Below, in pieces: positions 34,720 to 43,779 of a DNA stretch of 64,000 nucleotides. How positions within the stretch are numbered: position 1 is the first letter of the stretch; the number at the start of each line of letters is the position of its first letter. The notes below the pieces were generated by a model that searched no databases, was not told the origin of the DNA, and saw only the letters and a list, made by a program, of their open reading frames with translations. Origin of the DNA: Phormidesmis priestleyi Ana (lineage in GTDB: Bacteria > Cyanobacteriota > Cyanobacteriia > Phormidesmidales > Phormidesmidaceae). Position numbers and translations under genes: made by a program. The stretch is taken from NCBI GenBank assembly GCA_001314865.1, contig LJZR01000011.1, positions 93,556 through 157,555 of the forward strand, read 5' to 3'.

Positions 34720-36774
34720 ATGAAAAAAAGGTTCAATATTCAAGCCCCTTTCGAGCCAGCAGGCGACCAGCCCAAAGCGATCGATCAGCTCGTTAGGAAC
34801 CTAAAAGCCAATCAAGAATATCAAACCCTTTTGGGTGCAACCGGCACTGGCAAAACGCACACCATCGCCCGCACCATTGATGCTATCGGCAAGCCGGCCC
34901 TGATTTTGGCGCATAACAAAACCTTGGCTGCGCAGCTGTGTAACGAGCTACGCGAGTTTTTCCCTGACAATTCGGTTGAGTACTTTATTAGCTACTACGA
35001 CTACTACCAGCCCGAAGCCTATATCCCCACGACAGATACTTATATCGCCAAAACCTCAGCGATTAACGATGAGATTGATATGCTGCGGCACTCGGCAACT
35101 CGGTCGCTGTTTGAACGCAAAGATGTGATTGTCGTTGCCTCTATCAGCTGTATCTATGGCTTGGGTATCCCGTCAGAATATCTCAATGCTTCTATTCCGC
35201 TACGGGTAGGGGCAGAAACCAATCAGCGACAGGTTCTGCGCGATCTGGCTTCGGTGCAGTACACCCGCAATGATTTAGAGATGGGTCGCGGGCGCTTTCG
35301 GGTAAAAGGTGATGTGCTAGAAATTGGTCCTGCCTACGAAGATCGCATCATTCGCGTAGAGTTTTTTGGCGATGAAATTGACGCCATTCGCTACATCGAT
35401 CCGGTGACGGGGGCTACGCTGCAAAGCATGGATTCGCTCAACATTTATCCGGCGCGTCACTTTGTTACTCCCGACGACAAGCTACAGGCTGCCTGCCAAG
35501 GCATTCGCGCAGAACTCAAAGAACAGCTTGAATTTTTAGAAAGCCACGGCAAGCTGCTAGAAGCCCAACGACTAGAGCAACGCACGCGCTACGACTTAGA
35601 AATGCTCGAAGAAGTGGGCTACTGCAACGGCGTAGAAAACTACACTCGTCATTTGGCCGGTCGTTTGCCCGGTGCGCCGCCAGAGTGCCTGCTAGACTAC
35701 TTTCCTCATGATGACTGGCTCTTAGCGGTAGATGAGTCGCATGTGACTGTGCCGCAAATTCGCGCGATGTACAACGGCGATCAGGCCCGCAAAAAGGTTT
35801 TGATTGACCATGGTTTTCGCTTGCCTAGTGCCGCTGACAATCGCCCCTTAAAGGCTGAAGAATTTTGGAACAAAGCCAATCAGTGCATTTTTGTGTCAGC
35901 GACGCCGGGTGATTGGGAACTCACGCTATCTGAAGGCAACATTGTCGAGCAAATTATCCGACCCACGGGCGTACTCGATCCGATCATTGATGTCAGACCT
36001 TCTGAAGGGCAGGTGGATGATTTGCTGGGCGAAATTCGGGTTCGCGCTGCCAAAAACGAGCGCACGCTGGTTACCACGCTCACCAAGCGCATGGCCGAAG
36101 ATTTGACTGAATACCTCAATGAGCATGGCGTCAGAGTGCGCTACCTGCACTCTGAGGTTCATTCTATTGAGCGAATCGAGATTATTCAGGACTTACGTAA
36201 CGGTGAGTTTGATGTGCTTATTGGCGTTAACCTATTGCGAGAAGGGCTTGACCTGCCAGAGGTTTCGCTGGTGGCCATTTTAGATGCCGATAAAGAGGGC
36301 TTTTTGAGAGCGCAGCGATCGCTCATTCAAACGATTGGTCGCGCGGCTCGCCATATTGAAGGTCGTGCGATTCTCTATGCCGACAATATGACCGAGAGCA
36401 TGGAAAAAGCGATTGATGAAACCGAACGCCGCAGAGCTGTTCAAGCCGCCTATAACGAAGCGCATGGCATTACGCCGACTGCGATCATTAAAAGACAATC
36501 CAACTCTATTCTTTCTTTCTTAGATGTTTCGCGTCGGCTCAACGCTGAAGAGCTTGAGCAGGCTTACGACCAAAGCGACGATATGCCGTTAGAAGATATT
36601 CCAATGCTGATCGGCCAGCTAGAAACAAAGATGAAGGAAGCTGCGAAGAAGCTAGAGTTTGAGGAAGCCAGTGAGTTTAGAGATCGGATTAAGCATTTGC
36701 GCGATCGCCTCCTTGGCAAGCACAAAGCCCCCTTTCGAGTGGCTCAAGACGCTGACAGAATCGCGAGTGAGTAA
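34720..36774 (+). CDS. uvrB: Excinuclease ABC subunit B
   Basis: Damage-verifying helicase-like subunit of nucleotide excision repair. 684 residues from the ATG at 34720; a TTG at 34687 is open but less likely. The Walker A GATGTGKT is at about 39-46, the beta-hairpin that clamps DNA includes [12 protein letters not shown] near 92-103, helicase motifs V and VI appear as [15 protein letters not shown] and QTIGRAARH, and the C-terminal UVR motif ([22 protein letters not shown] by segments) contacts UvrC. It stands alone. Confidence 0.97.
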   Translation: MKKRFNIQAPFEPAGDQPKAIDQLVRNLKANQEYQTLLGATGTGKTHTIARTIDAIGKPALILAHNKTLAAQLCNELREFFPDNSVEYFISYYDYYQPEAYIPTTDTYIAKTSAINDEIDMLRHSATRSLFERKDVIVVASISCIYGLGIPSEYLNASIPLRVGAETNQRQVLRDLASVQYTRNDLEMGRGRFRVKGDVLEIGPAYEDRIIRVEFFGDEIDAIRYIDPVTGATLQSMDSLNIYPARHFVTPDDKLQAACQGIRAELKEQLEFLESHGKLLEAQRLEQRTRYDLEMLEEVGYCNGVENYTRHLAGRLPGAPPECLLDYFPHDDWLLAVDESHVTVPQIRAMYNGDQARKKVLIDHGFRLPSAADNRPLKAEEFWNKANQCIFVSATPGDWELTLSEGNIVEQIIRPTGVLDPIIDVRPSEGQVDDLLGEIRVRAAKNERTLVTTLTKRMAEDLTEYLNEHGVRVRYLHSEVHSIERIEIIQDLRNGEFDVLIGVNLLREGLDLPEVSLVAILDADKEGFLRAQRSLIQTIGRAARHIEGRAILYADNMTESMEKAIDETERRRAVQAAYNEAHGITPTAIIKRQSNSILSFLDVSRRLNAEELEQAYDQSDDMPLEDIPMLIGQLETKMKEAAKKLEFEEASEFRDRIKHLRDRLLGKHKAPFRVAQDADRIASE

Positions 36775-36905
36775 TAACTGACCGAGTGAGTGAGGGACTG
36801 AAAGACTGAGACCCCTACTCCTGTCATTATTTCCTCCGCAATATTGCCTACAAAACGTTTCATAGCGGGCATGCTATCGCTATCGCTTTGTATTGGTTGT
36901 CGCCG

Positions 36906-38054
36906 ATGACTGCTCTGTCTCCCACAGTTCCCGACTCAGCCCTAGCACCCTTTTTAGATCGACGCTTTCAGCGCTTGCAGGGGCTACGGCCTATCTTTCG
37001 TCGTCTATTTCCCGATCGTGTTGCCTTAGATTTTACGGTTGTCATCATTACCTACAACGGGGCGCAGCGGGTGGGTGCAGTGTTAGATCGGTTGCGCTGC
37101 CAAATTGGCGTTGATGACCTGAGCTGGGAAATCATTGTGGTGGACAACAACAGTTCTGACGATACCCAGGCTGTTATTCAGCGCTATCAGGCCAACTGGC
37201 CTGCTGCAATTCCGCTGCGCTACGAATTTGAGCCGCAGCAGGGCACAGGCTTTGCTCGTCAGCATGGTATTGAAGTTGCCAACAGTCCACTGGTGGGCTA
37301 TTTAGACGATGACACATTGCCCTGGATCAACTGGATTCGTTCGGCCTATCTGTTTGGTCAGCAGCATCCGGATGTCGGTGTGTTTGGCAGTCGCATTCGC
37401 GGTAAGTTTGCGATCGCGCCGCCCCCCAATTTTGAACGAATTGCCGCCTTCTTAGCCCTCACCGAACGCGGAGCAACCCCCATTCCATATAGCCCTGAGG
37501 CTAAAATTCTTCCCCCTGGCGCAGGTTTAGTCGTGCGGCGACAGGCCTGGCTAGAGAATGTCCCAACTGTGCTCACCTTGTCCCAAAAGTTTGGTGCCCG
37601 CGATGCCGGTGAAGACCTAGAAGTAGTGCTGCGCATACAGCAGGCAGGCTGGCCCGTGTGGTACAACGCCCGCATGCTGCTGTACCACGAAATTCCAGAC
37701 AGCCGATTAACCCGTCAGTATTTGGTGACGCTGTGCAAAGGCATTGGGCTGAGCCGCTATCACACGCGAATGCTGAGCTTTGCGGCTTGGCAGCGGCCTT
37801 TTATGGTGCTGCCCTATGCAGCAAACGATATCAAAAAAATAATCCGGCATATGCTGCGCTACCGTCATCAGGTCATCACCGATACCGTCACTGCCAGTGA
37901 AATGATGCTGTATGCAGCCAGCTTAGTGAGTCCTATTTACAGCTGGTATCGCATATGGAACACCCTATGCCAAAGTATGGGCAACAAAATATCCGAAACC
38001 ACCCATCAAAAGCTGTCTGCAAGACTCTTCAAAAGAACGGTAGCTCAGCGCTGA
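36906..38054 (+). CDS. Family 2 glycosyltransferase, HpsE-like
   Basis: About 382 residues from the ATG at 36906 (an alternative TTG is at 36888). GT-A fold: VVIITYNGAQRVGAVLDRL at the start, IIVVDNNSSDDT (nucleotide-sugar Asp), the metal-binding LDDDTLPW and the acceptor-base region RDAGEDLEVVLRIQQAGW. The C-terminal LCKGIGLSRYHTRML region and overall pattern match the hormogonium polysaccharide enzyme HpsE as I remember it. It would add sugars to a secreted polysaccharide from the cytoplasmic side. Its 3' end overlaps the convergent signal peptidase gene by 10 bases. Confidence 0.8.
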   Translation: MTALSPTVPDSALAPFLDRRFQRLQGLRPIFRRLFPDRVALDFTVVIITYNGAQRVGAVLDRLRCQIGVDDLSWEIIVVDNNSSDDTQAVIQRYQANWPAAIPLRYEFEPQQGTGFARQHGIEVANSPLVGYLDDDTLPWINWIRSAYLFGQQHPDVGVFGSRIRGKFAIAPPPNFERIAAFLALTERGATPIPYSPEAKILPPGAGLVVRRQAWLENVPTVLTLSQKFGARDAGEDLEVVLRIQQAGWPVWYNARMLLYHEIPDSRLTRQYLVTLCKGIGLSRYHTRMLSFAAWQRPFMVLPYAANDIKKIIRHMLRYRHQVITDTVTASEMMLYAASLVSPIYSWYRIWNTLCQSMGNKISETTHQKLSARLFKRTVAQR

Positions 38055-39181
38055 AGCGACTGTATTCTCTGCGCTGGCCAATAAATTTTGTACGCCTCTC
38101 CGACCAAATTCGCCCGTGGCAAAAATCCCCATACATGAGAGTCTGCGCTCGCATTGCGATTGTCGCCCAGCACAAAATACGACTCACTCGGTACGACCGC
38201 AGGCCCCCAGGCATAGTCTGCTTGCACTGTAATATAGCTTTCCGTTAGGGGGCGTTTGTTAATCCACACCTGCTGGTCTTTTACCTCAACCTCCTGACCC
38301 GGCAGTCCAACAATTCTTTTGACAAACAAAGACTGTGGCTCAGCCTCAACAATTTCAATCGCCTGATCCGTTGCTTCAAATACAACAATGTCACCGGTTT
38401 TTGGTAGATAATTGCGATCGCGGCTAACAAAGATGCGATCATTCACCTGAAGCGTCGGCACCATAGACTCACTCGGCACAATACACTGCATCACCGATCT
38501 ATCTATCCACATCGGCAAACTGCCAATTGTCAATCTCAGCAGCAATCCGCCAATCACCACCACCATTAACATTTGTCCCGACCGGCTCTGCTCTCGGCCA
38601 GGATTTATAGGTGTGCTTCTATAAGCGTGATACCCAGCAATCGACCAAACTGTGCAAGCCATCGGCAATACAACCGGCTGATAGTTCGCCAGCATAGAAA
38701 GGCCAACACCCACCACCAAAAACACAGCGCCCGCTAGCGCTTTGTTTAAATACAATTGCCCTAATCCCGGCAAAATCTGCGACAGAAAAACCCCATACCA
38801 TAGGTCTCTACCACGCCTTTTGTCGCCTAGCGGATGTAGCGGTTGCCCTGAGGTGGCAAACGCATCCCAAATATTCAGAAAATAAACAATCGCAGCAATG
38901 CCTGCCTTCCAAAATGCGTGAACTGTATTGCCTTCAGCAGCGAGCAGCGACCACAGCGCCTGAATCACCAAGCCAAAAAAGACAGCCATAATCAAGAGCC
39001 CCTTGATCCACTGCTGGCCATAGCACTGCCCCAATCCGGGCATCAGCCCAGACAGATTCACAGCTAACCAACAATCTCGGACTGGATGCTGCGCTCTCAT
39101 GCTTTGTTTCCTTGCACCAAAAAAATACTGCCCTCGCAGAGATAACTCTTTTGGTTTGTAAAGACTTACCTCTTTGTCCAT
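38045..39181 (-). CDS. lepB: Signal peptidase I with an N-terminal multi-helix extension
   Basis: 378 residues. The C-terminal ~170 are an S26 signal peptidase: catalytic Ser in VPSESMVPTL near 238, general-base Lys in LFVKRIVGLPG near 287, and the C-terminal box VLGDNRNASADSHVWG. The first ~200 residues form at least four membrane helices in two similar halves, each opening with a GLGQ-Y motif (LMPGLGQCYGQQWIKG and ILPGLGQLYLNKALAG), reminiscent of TM2-type domains. A plain signal peptidase has one or two helices here. It should process exported preproteins in the plasma or thylakoid membrane. Confidence 0.9.
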   Translation of the reverse strand: MDKEVSLYKPKELSLRGQYFFGARKQSMRAQHPVRDCWLAVNLSGLMPGLGQCYGQQWIKGLLIMAVFFGLVIQALWSLLAAEGNTVHAFWKAGIAAIVYFLNIWDAFATSGQPLHPLGDKRRGRDLWYGVFLSQILPGLGQLYLNKALAGAVFLVVGVGLSMLANYQPVVLPMACTVWSIAGYHAYRSTPINPGREQSRSGQMLMVVVIGGLLLRLTIGSLPMWIDRSVMQCIVPSESMVPTLQVNDRIFVSRDRNYLPKTGDIVVFEATDQAIEIVEAEPQSLFVKRIVGLPGQEVEVKDQQVWINKRPLTESYITVQADYAWGPAVVPSESYFVLGDNRNASADSHVWGFLPRANLVGEAYKIYWPAQRIQSLQR

Positions 39182-39292
39182 TTTTCCCAGGGCATTAGGT
39201 AAGGCAAGGTTTGAATCTCGCTAAATTTACCGAACTTAGGGCCTAACCCCAGCAAAATCCTCCCAGCTAAATATTTCGCTATCTAGATCTTG

Positions 39293-40039
39293 CTATCGGG
39301 GCTTAATGGCCTCGGGCTGAATACGCTCCTGCGCTGCCGATGGCCCCGATGTTGGATCTGCAAATTCTCTTCTTTCTAGCTCTCGGTCGCGCAGCGCTGC
39401 CCTCAACGCCGGAACATCTTCTTTGAGCATCACCGAAACAGTGCCCGTATGGATGCTGCCGTCAGGATTTGGAATGATTTCAATAATGTATGCGTACAGA
39501 TCACCTTCAGAGACCTGCGCTCGGGAGGCTCTGTGCGTGCCACGATCTTCAGGGCGACCCGGAGAATAGACCAAGACAGTTTGCGATCGCCGATAGTCGG
39601 CATATACTTCAGCGCCATACAGCGTCCGCAAGGCATCTTCTAACCGTTCGACGCTCACACCGCTAATTAAATCAACCAGCGTAAACTTTTCAGAGCGCAC
39701 CATTGTTAGCTGGCCGTTTTGCTCATTGGCCCGTCCACGCACTAGCAGGCTTTGCCCCGCCCCGCCGGGGCCGTAAATAGATCCGTGAAATGTAAAGCGA
39801 CGTGCAGGCGTATCGTTACGCCGGATAGTGAGTCGCTCTCTAGGATCGGCCCGTAGGGTAGGGTGCGCCTGCATCCAAGCTTCTGCTTCTCTAACGGACT
39901 GGCCAGGGAGCGCATAGGCAGCAGAGGAAAACCCTAGCCAAACGCTGGCGAGCACAAGGCCCGCTTGGATACCGACGGTTGTAAACCCGGTGTTTAAAAA
40001 AACAGTATCTAGCCGTCCAAAGTGCAGAAGCTTGTTCAT
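39293..40039 (-). CDS. Secreted hypothetical protein
   Basis: 248 residues with a likely signal peptide (a helix near 20-42, cleavage after SSAAYA). The mature part has a mixed fold (LRADPRERLTIRRNDTPARRFTFHGS, LVDLISGVSVERLEDALRTLYG, YAYIIEIIPNPDGSIHTGTVSVML) and a charged, Pro-containing tail. It lies 9 bases downstream of ffh on the same strand and is probably co-transcribed. I do not recognise the family; similar proteins, if any, are probably cyanobacterial. Confidence 0.65.
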   Translation of the reverse strand: MNKLLHFGRLDTVFLNTGFTTVGIQAGLVLASVWLGFSSAAYALPGQSVREAEAWMQAHPTLRADPRERLTIRRNDTPARRFTFHGSIYGPGGAGQSLLVRGRANEQNGQLTMVRSEKFTLVDLISGVSVERLEDALRTLYGAEVYADYRRSQTVLVYSPGRPEDRGTHRASRAQVSEGDLYAYIIEIIPNPDGSIHTGTVSVMLKEDVPALRAALRDRELERREFADPTSGPSAAQERIQPEAIKPR

Positions 40040-40048
40040 TGCTTGTGT

Positions 40049-41533
40049 TTAGAGGGATCCAAATCCCTTCCTTTTTTTGTTTTTTTTCTTTTTCTTATTA
40101 GGATTAGGGGCCCCCCGCCATCCCGGCATGGGTCTGCCACCCATTGGGTTGCCGCCGCCCATGCCGCCCATGCCGCCCATCGGATTGCCACCCATTCCAG
40201 GAAAGCCGCCATCGAACCCAGGGAGGCCCATATTGCCTTGTCCCATCTGCTGCATCAGGCCGCGCATCCGTTGAAAATCAGTTACCAACTTGCTAATGTC
40301 TTTTTCGGCATAGCCTGCACCTTTCGCGACCCGACGACGACGGCTCGGCGAACCGGCCAACACCTCAGGATTTTGCCGTTCTTCCATGGTCATAGAATTG
40401 ATCATGGCCTCACAGCGCTTTAGCTGCTGCTCACCCTGCTGGAGCTGATCCGATGAAAGCTTGTTGCCCATACCCGGAATCAACTTCATGATTCCCGCTA
40501 GGGAGCCCATATTTTTCATCAAGCGGGTTTGTTTAAGGAAATCATTAAAATCGAACTGGGCCGACAGAATTTTTTCCTGTAGCTTCTCCGCATCAGCAAT
40601 ATCGACTTCTTCTTGCGCTTTTTCTACCAGGGTGAGCACATCGCCCATTCCCAAAATTCGCGAGGCCATCCGGTCAGGGTAAAAGGGCTGCAAAGCCTCT
40701 ACTTTTTCACCCACCCCAATAAATTTGATCGGCTGCCCTGAAATCCGGCGCACCGATAGCGCCGCACCGCCGCGCGAGTCGCCGTCCATTTTCGTCAGAA
40801 TCGCGCCGGTAATGCCAATTTCATCATGAAAAGTGCGCGTCAGCGTTGCCGCTTCTTGCCCGGTCATCGCATCGACCACCAGCAGCACCTCATCCGGCTG
40901 CACGACTTCTTTGATTTGAGCGAGCTCGGCCATCATATCTGTATCAATTTGCAGTCGGCCCGCCGTGTCAATAATCACAGTGTCAATGCCGTCTTCTTTG
41001 GCCTTGGCTAGGCCCTGCCGCGCAATTTCTACCGGGCTGACATCCGCACCAATTTCAAAAACGGGTACGTTAATTTGCTTACCGAGGGTCAGCAGCTGAT
41101 CGATGGCTGCCGGACGATACACGTCCGTAGCCACGAGCAGGGTACTGCGCTCCTGCTTGCGCAGGTGCAGCGCTAGCTTAGCAGTTGCGGTAGTTTTACC
41201 CGTACCTTGCAGACCGGCCATCAGTACAACCGTGGGCTTGCTGTCGCTATCGGCCAGGGGCACGTTGGTTTCGCCCATGGTCTCAACCAGCTCGTCGTAG
41301 ACAATTTTGATAAATTGCTGGTCGGGCCGTACGCCTGAGACGACATTCGCACCCTGGGCTTTTTCTTTGACATCGGCGACGAAGCCCTTGACCACATCTA
41401 GGTTGGCGTCGGCTTCTAACAGGGCGCGGCGGACTTCGCGCAGCGCCTCAGTAATATTTGCCTCCGAGATTTTGTCCTGGCCTCGGAGCTTTTTCCAGGC
41501 AGATTCAAATTGGTCGGAGAGGGCTTCAAACAT
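40049..41533 (-). CDS. ffh: Signal recognition particle protein Ffh
   Basis: 494 residues. NG GTPase domain with LQGTGKTTATAKLAL near 107-121 (G1), DTAGRLQID (G3) and TKMDGDSRGG (G4), followed by the Met-rich M domain (from about 325) that binds signal sequences and the 4.5S RNA; RNA-binding SPSRRRRVAKGAG is present near 397-409. A Gly/Met-rich tail (GGMGGMGGGNPMGG) and Lys-rich end follow. Its RNA partner ffs is at 10916-11009. Confidence 0.97.
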   Translation of the reverse strand: MFEALSDQFESAWKKLRGQDKISEANITEALREVRRALLEADANLDVVKGFVADVKEKAQGANVVSGVRPDQQFIKIVYDELVETMGETNVPLADSDSKPTVVLMAGLQGTGKTTATAKLALHLRKQERSTLLVATDVYRPAAIDQLLTLGKQINVPVFEIGADVSPVEIARQGLAKAKEDGIDTVIIDTAGRLQIDTDMMAELAQIKEVVQPDEVLLVVDAMTGQEAATLTRTFHDEIGITGAILTKMDGDSRGGAALSVRRISGQPIKFIGVGEKVEALQPFYPDRMASRILGMGDVLTLVEKAQEEVDIADAEKLQEKILSAQFDFNDFLKQTRLMKNMGSLAGIMKLIPGMGNKLSSDQLQQGEQQLKRCEAMINSMTMEERQNPEVLAGSPSRRRRVAKGAGYAEKDISKLVTDFQRMRGLMQQMGQGNMGLPGFDGGFPGMGGNPMGGMGGMGGGNPMGGRPMPGWRGAPNPNKKKKKNKKRKGFGSL

Positions 41534-41710
41534 AAGACTTCAGCGCGTGATGAACGAGGGAAAATACGTTCTTCTATTCTAAGGGGTGTGGTTTCAATTG
41601 CTGATGTTCGGTTTGCACGGCGTGCTTTGCAAGGCGCTTTTCGAGGCGCTTTTCGAGGTTGGGTAGCGCATCTGATAAGCTACCTGTGATCTCATAACCT
41701 AGAGCTTTGA
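41534..41710. other. Gap after ffh start
   Basis: Divergent intergenic space. GGCGCTTTTCGA repeats twice in tandem near 41635-41658. No promoter stands out. The open frame of the methyltransferase begins at 41711, right after a TGA. Confidence 0.5.
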
Positions 41711-41854
41711 AAGAGTCTGCCTAAGCAAAGAGCCCCTAATAATAGAACGCTAACGCTCAGTACCACAGAGGCTGAGCTATATGCTGCTGAGCTGCTGACG
41801 ATTAACACACCTCAATCTGTAGAGGCAATTCTAGACCGTACGATCCATCAAAAT

Positions 41855-42691
41855 GTGTTTGAAGCGCTGCCTTATTTGCCAGAAGGCTTTGTTGATTTAC
41901 TTATCGTTGATCCGCCTTATAACCTCAGCAAAGATTTTAATGGCGTTGTATTTAAGGCGATGTCGCCCTATGCCTATCAAGATTGGTTGGCGCAGTGGGT
42001 GCCTCAGCTACCGCGCTTACTAAAACCCAATGCCTCTATATATATGTGCTGCGATTGGCCCTCGTCGAATGCGATTTATCAAATATTTGCGGAGTACTTT
42101 CAGGTGCGCAATCGCATTACCTGGGAGCGAGAGAAGGGGCGAGGCGCTAAGCGCAATTGGAAAAATGCGTCTGAAGATATTTGGTTTGGCACTGTGAGCG
42201 ATGACTATACTTTTAATGTGGAAGCTGTAAAACTTCAGCGCCGAGTGCTGGCACCCTATCGAGATGGATCGGGCCAGCCGAAGGATTGGCAAGATACCAA
42301 ACAAGGCAAGTTCCGAGCCACGCATCCTTCTAATCTGTGGACAGATATTTCGGTGCCGTTTTGGTCGATGCCTGAGAACACCGATCATCCGACTCAAAAG
42401 CCTGAGAAGCTTGTTGCCAAAATGATTTTGGCGAGTTCTAATCCAGGGGATGTGGTGCTTGATCCGTTTTTGGGCTCAGGGACGACTTCGGTGGTGGCAA
42501 AAAAGCTGGGCCGCCGATATGTGGGGATTGAGCAAGCGGAACTATATTGTTGTTTGGCGCAAAAGCGGCTGGCGATGGCCGAAGAGGATTTGACAATTCA
42601 GGGCTATCGAGATGGGTATTTTTGGGAGCGGAATGTGGAGGTGGGCGATCGCAAAGCGTTTCTGGAAACGAATGGAAAAATAGAAAGCTAG
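41855..42691 (+). CDS. DNA methyltransferase, DPPY (beta/N-type) family; N-terminus uncertain
   Basis: 278 residues from the GTG at 41855. Transfers methyl from AdoMet to an adenine N6 or cytosine N4: the catalytic VDPPYNL is at 18-24, and the AdoMet motif LDPFLGSGTTSVVAKKLG lies near the C-terminus (order IV...I, as in beta-class enzymes). The target region has RITWEREKGRGAKRNWKNASEDIWFG. The reading frame is open upstream to 41711 and reads like protein (ELYAAELLTINTPQ, ILDRTIHQNVFEALP), but no ATG, GTG or TTG occurs there. No restriction enzyme adjoins it; the three-gene operon follows 156 bases later. Target site not predictable. Confidence 0.88.
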   Translation: MFEALPYLPEGFVDLLIVDPPYNLSKDFNGVVFKAMSPYAYQDWLAQWVPQLPRLLKPNASIYMCCDWPSSNAIYQIFAEYFQVRNRITWEREKGRGAKRNWKNASEDIWFGTVSDDYTFNVEAVKLQRRVLAPYRDGSGQPKDWQDTKQGKFRATHPSNLWTDISVPFWSMPENTDHPTQKPEKLVAKMILASSNPGDVVLDPFLGSGTTSVVAKKLGRRYVGIEQAELYCCLAQKRLAMAEEDLTIQGYRDGYFWERNVEVGDRKAFLETNGKIES

Positions 42692-42847
42692 TTTTTGGTA
42701 TAGCCCCAAAGCCTTGCTGAAACCTTTAAACAATCAATACGAAATTTTTCTGTAGCCTTGAATATAAAGCGTAAGAATGTCTAATAGACACATCAAGTTT
42801 GATTGAACTGTTAGGGTCTTTTTGAAGGTTTGAAAAGGGGGCGGTGT

Positions 42848-43729
42848 ATGGCGGGCTTAAAAACGATTGAGCTGAAGTTTTTATTGAAATTGCTGGGCTG
42901 TGAGAACTATTGCGGCAAAATTACGGCGCTAAAGCCTAATAGTGGAACGTCAGCTGCTGAGCGCGATCGCATCTGCAAGGCTCTAAGCGGTACAGGACTG
43001 GTGGATTACAGTTCCAAAATTGATCGATTCTCTCTAGATCGTGCGGGGAAGACGCTCTTAGGACTAGACACCACTAGCTTGCCAGTGACGCCTGATGAAC
43101 TCAAGGTGCTCAAAGTTTGCCAAAGAGAAAAAGGCTACGCGACACCGGGGCAGGTTTCTGGTATTTCAGCCGATAGTTGCCAGGACTTAGTGACTAGCCT
43201 TGCCGAACGCGGAATGGTCAAAGTTTCAAAAGATTCTATTCAGGAAGTTTGGCTCACTCCTCAAGGTAAGCAATTTTTACTGCATGAATACGAGCCAAAT
43301 GGTAGCTCGCCTGCCGCAAATGCCACGATGATTGGTCACTATGTAAAATTTTTGCGAGAGAATTTAGGTCAAGAAACCTCAGTCCGATTAGCAGCAGATT
43401 TGCCAACGAGTCAGCCTAGTAGGCAGTCCCCTGTCGCTATGCCGATTGGCTCTCAGGCAAAACCGGATGCTCAAGCCGTTTTACAGCAGATCAAGCAGCT
43501 CGATCCGCTATTTGGCAATAAAAACTATCTGCCGATTTATCATTTGCGCAATGAGCTACAGCCACCGCTTACTAGAGCAGAGCTAGACAGCATTTTGTAT
43601 GAGCTTCAAAGAGAAGAAAAAATTGATTTGAGTAGCTTGCACAATCAAAAAGAGTACACCCAAGAGCATATGTCTGCTGGAATTCGTCAGGACAATGGCG
43701 GGTATCTCTTTTTTATTAGCGTGTTGTAA
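42848..43729 (+). CDS. Multi-winged-helix protein, first gene of the nuclease-translocase operon
   Basis: 293 residues from the ATG at 42848, preceded by AAAAGGGGGCGG. Three segments look like winged helices by hydrophobic pattern: about 1-70 (FLLKLLGCENYCGKITALK, then GLVDYSSKIDRFSLDRAGK), 75-150 (DELKVLKVCQREKGYATPGQVS, ERGMVKVSKDSIQEVWLTPQGK) and the C-terminal 200-293 (FGNKNYLPIYHLRNEL, ELDSILYELQREEKIDLSSL, GGYLFFISVL). A Pro/Ser/Gln linker separates the last. No enzyme motif. It should bind DNA or a partner protein. The ATPase gene follows after 50 bases. I cannot assign a family. Confidence 0.7.
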   Translation: MAGLKTIELKFLLKLLGCENYCGKITALKPNSGTSAAERDRICKALSGTGLVDYSSKIDRFSLDRAGKTLLGLDTTSLPVTPDELKVLKVCQREKGYATPGQVSGISADSCQDLVTSLAERGMVKVSKDSIQEVWLTPQGKQFLLHEYEPNGSSPAANATMIGHYVKFLRENLGQETSVRLAADLPTSQPSRQSPVAMPIGSQAKPDAQAVLQQIKQLDPLFGNKNYLPIYHLRNELQPPLTRAELDSILYELQREEKIDLSSLHNQKEYTQEHMSAGIRQDNGGYLFFISVL

Positions 43730-43779
43730 TTTCTAAATTGTTAGGAATCCCAAAAAAGACCTATTAGAGAATTTTCGGC

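Noticed and set aside
42698..42740. Possible third copy of the dispersed repeat (TATAGCC...GCTGAAACCTTTAAA)
   Set aside because: Only about 25 scattered matches with gaps; too weak to call without a genome-wide search.
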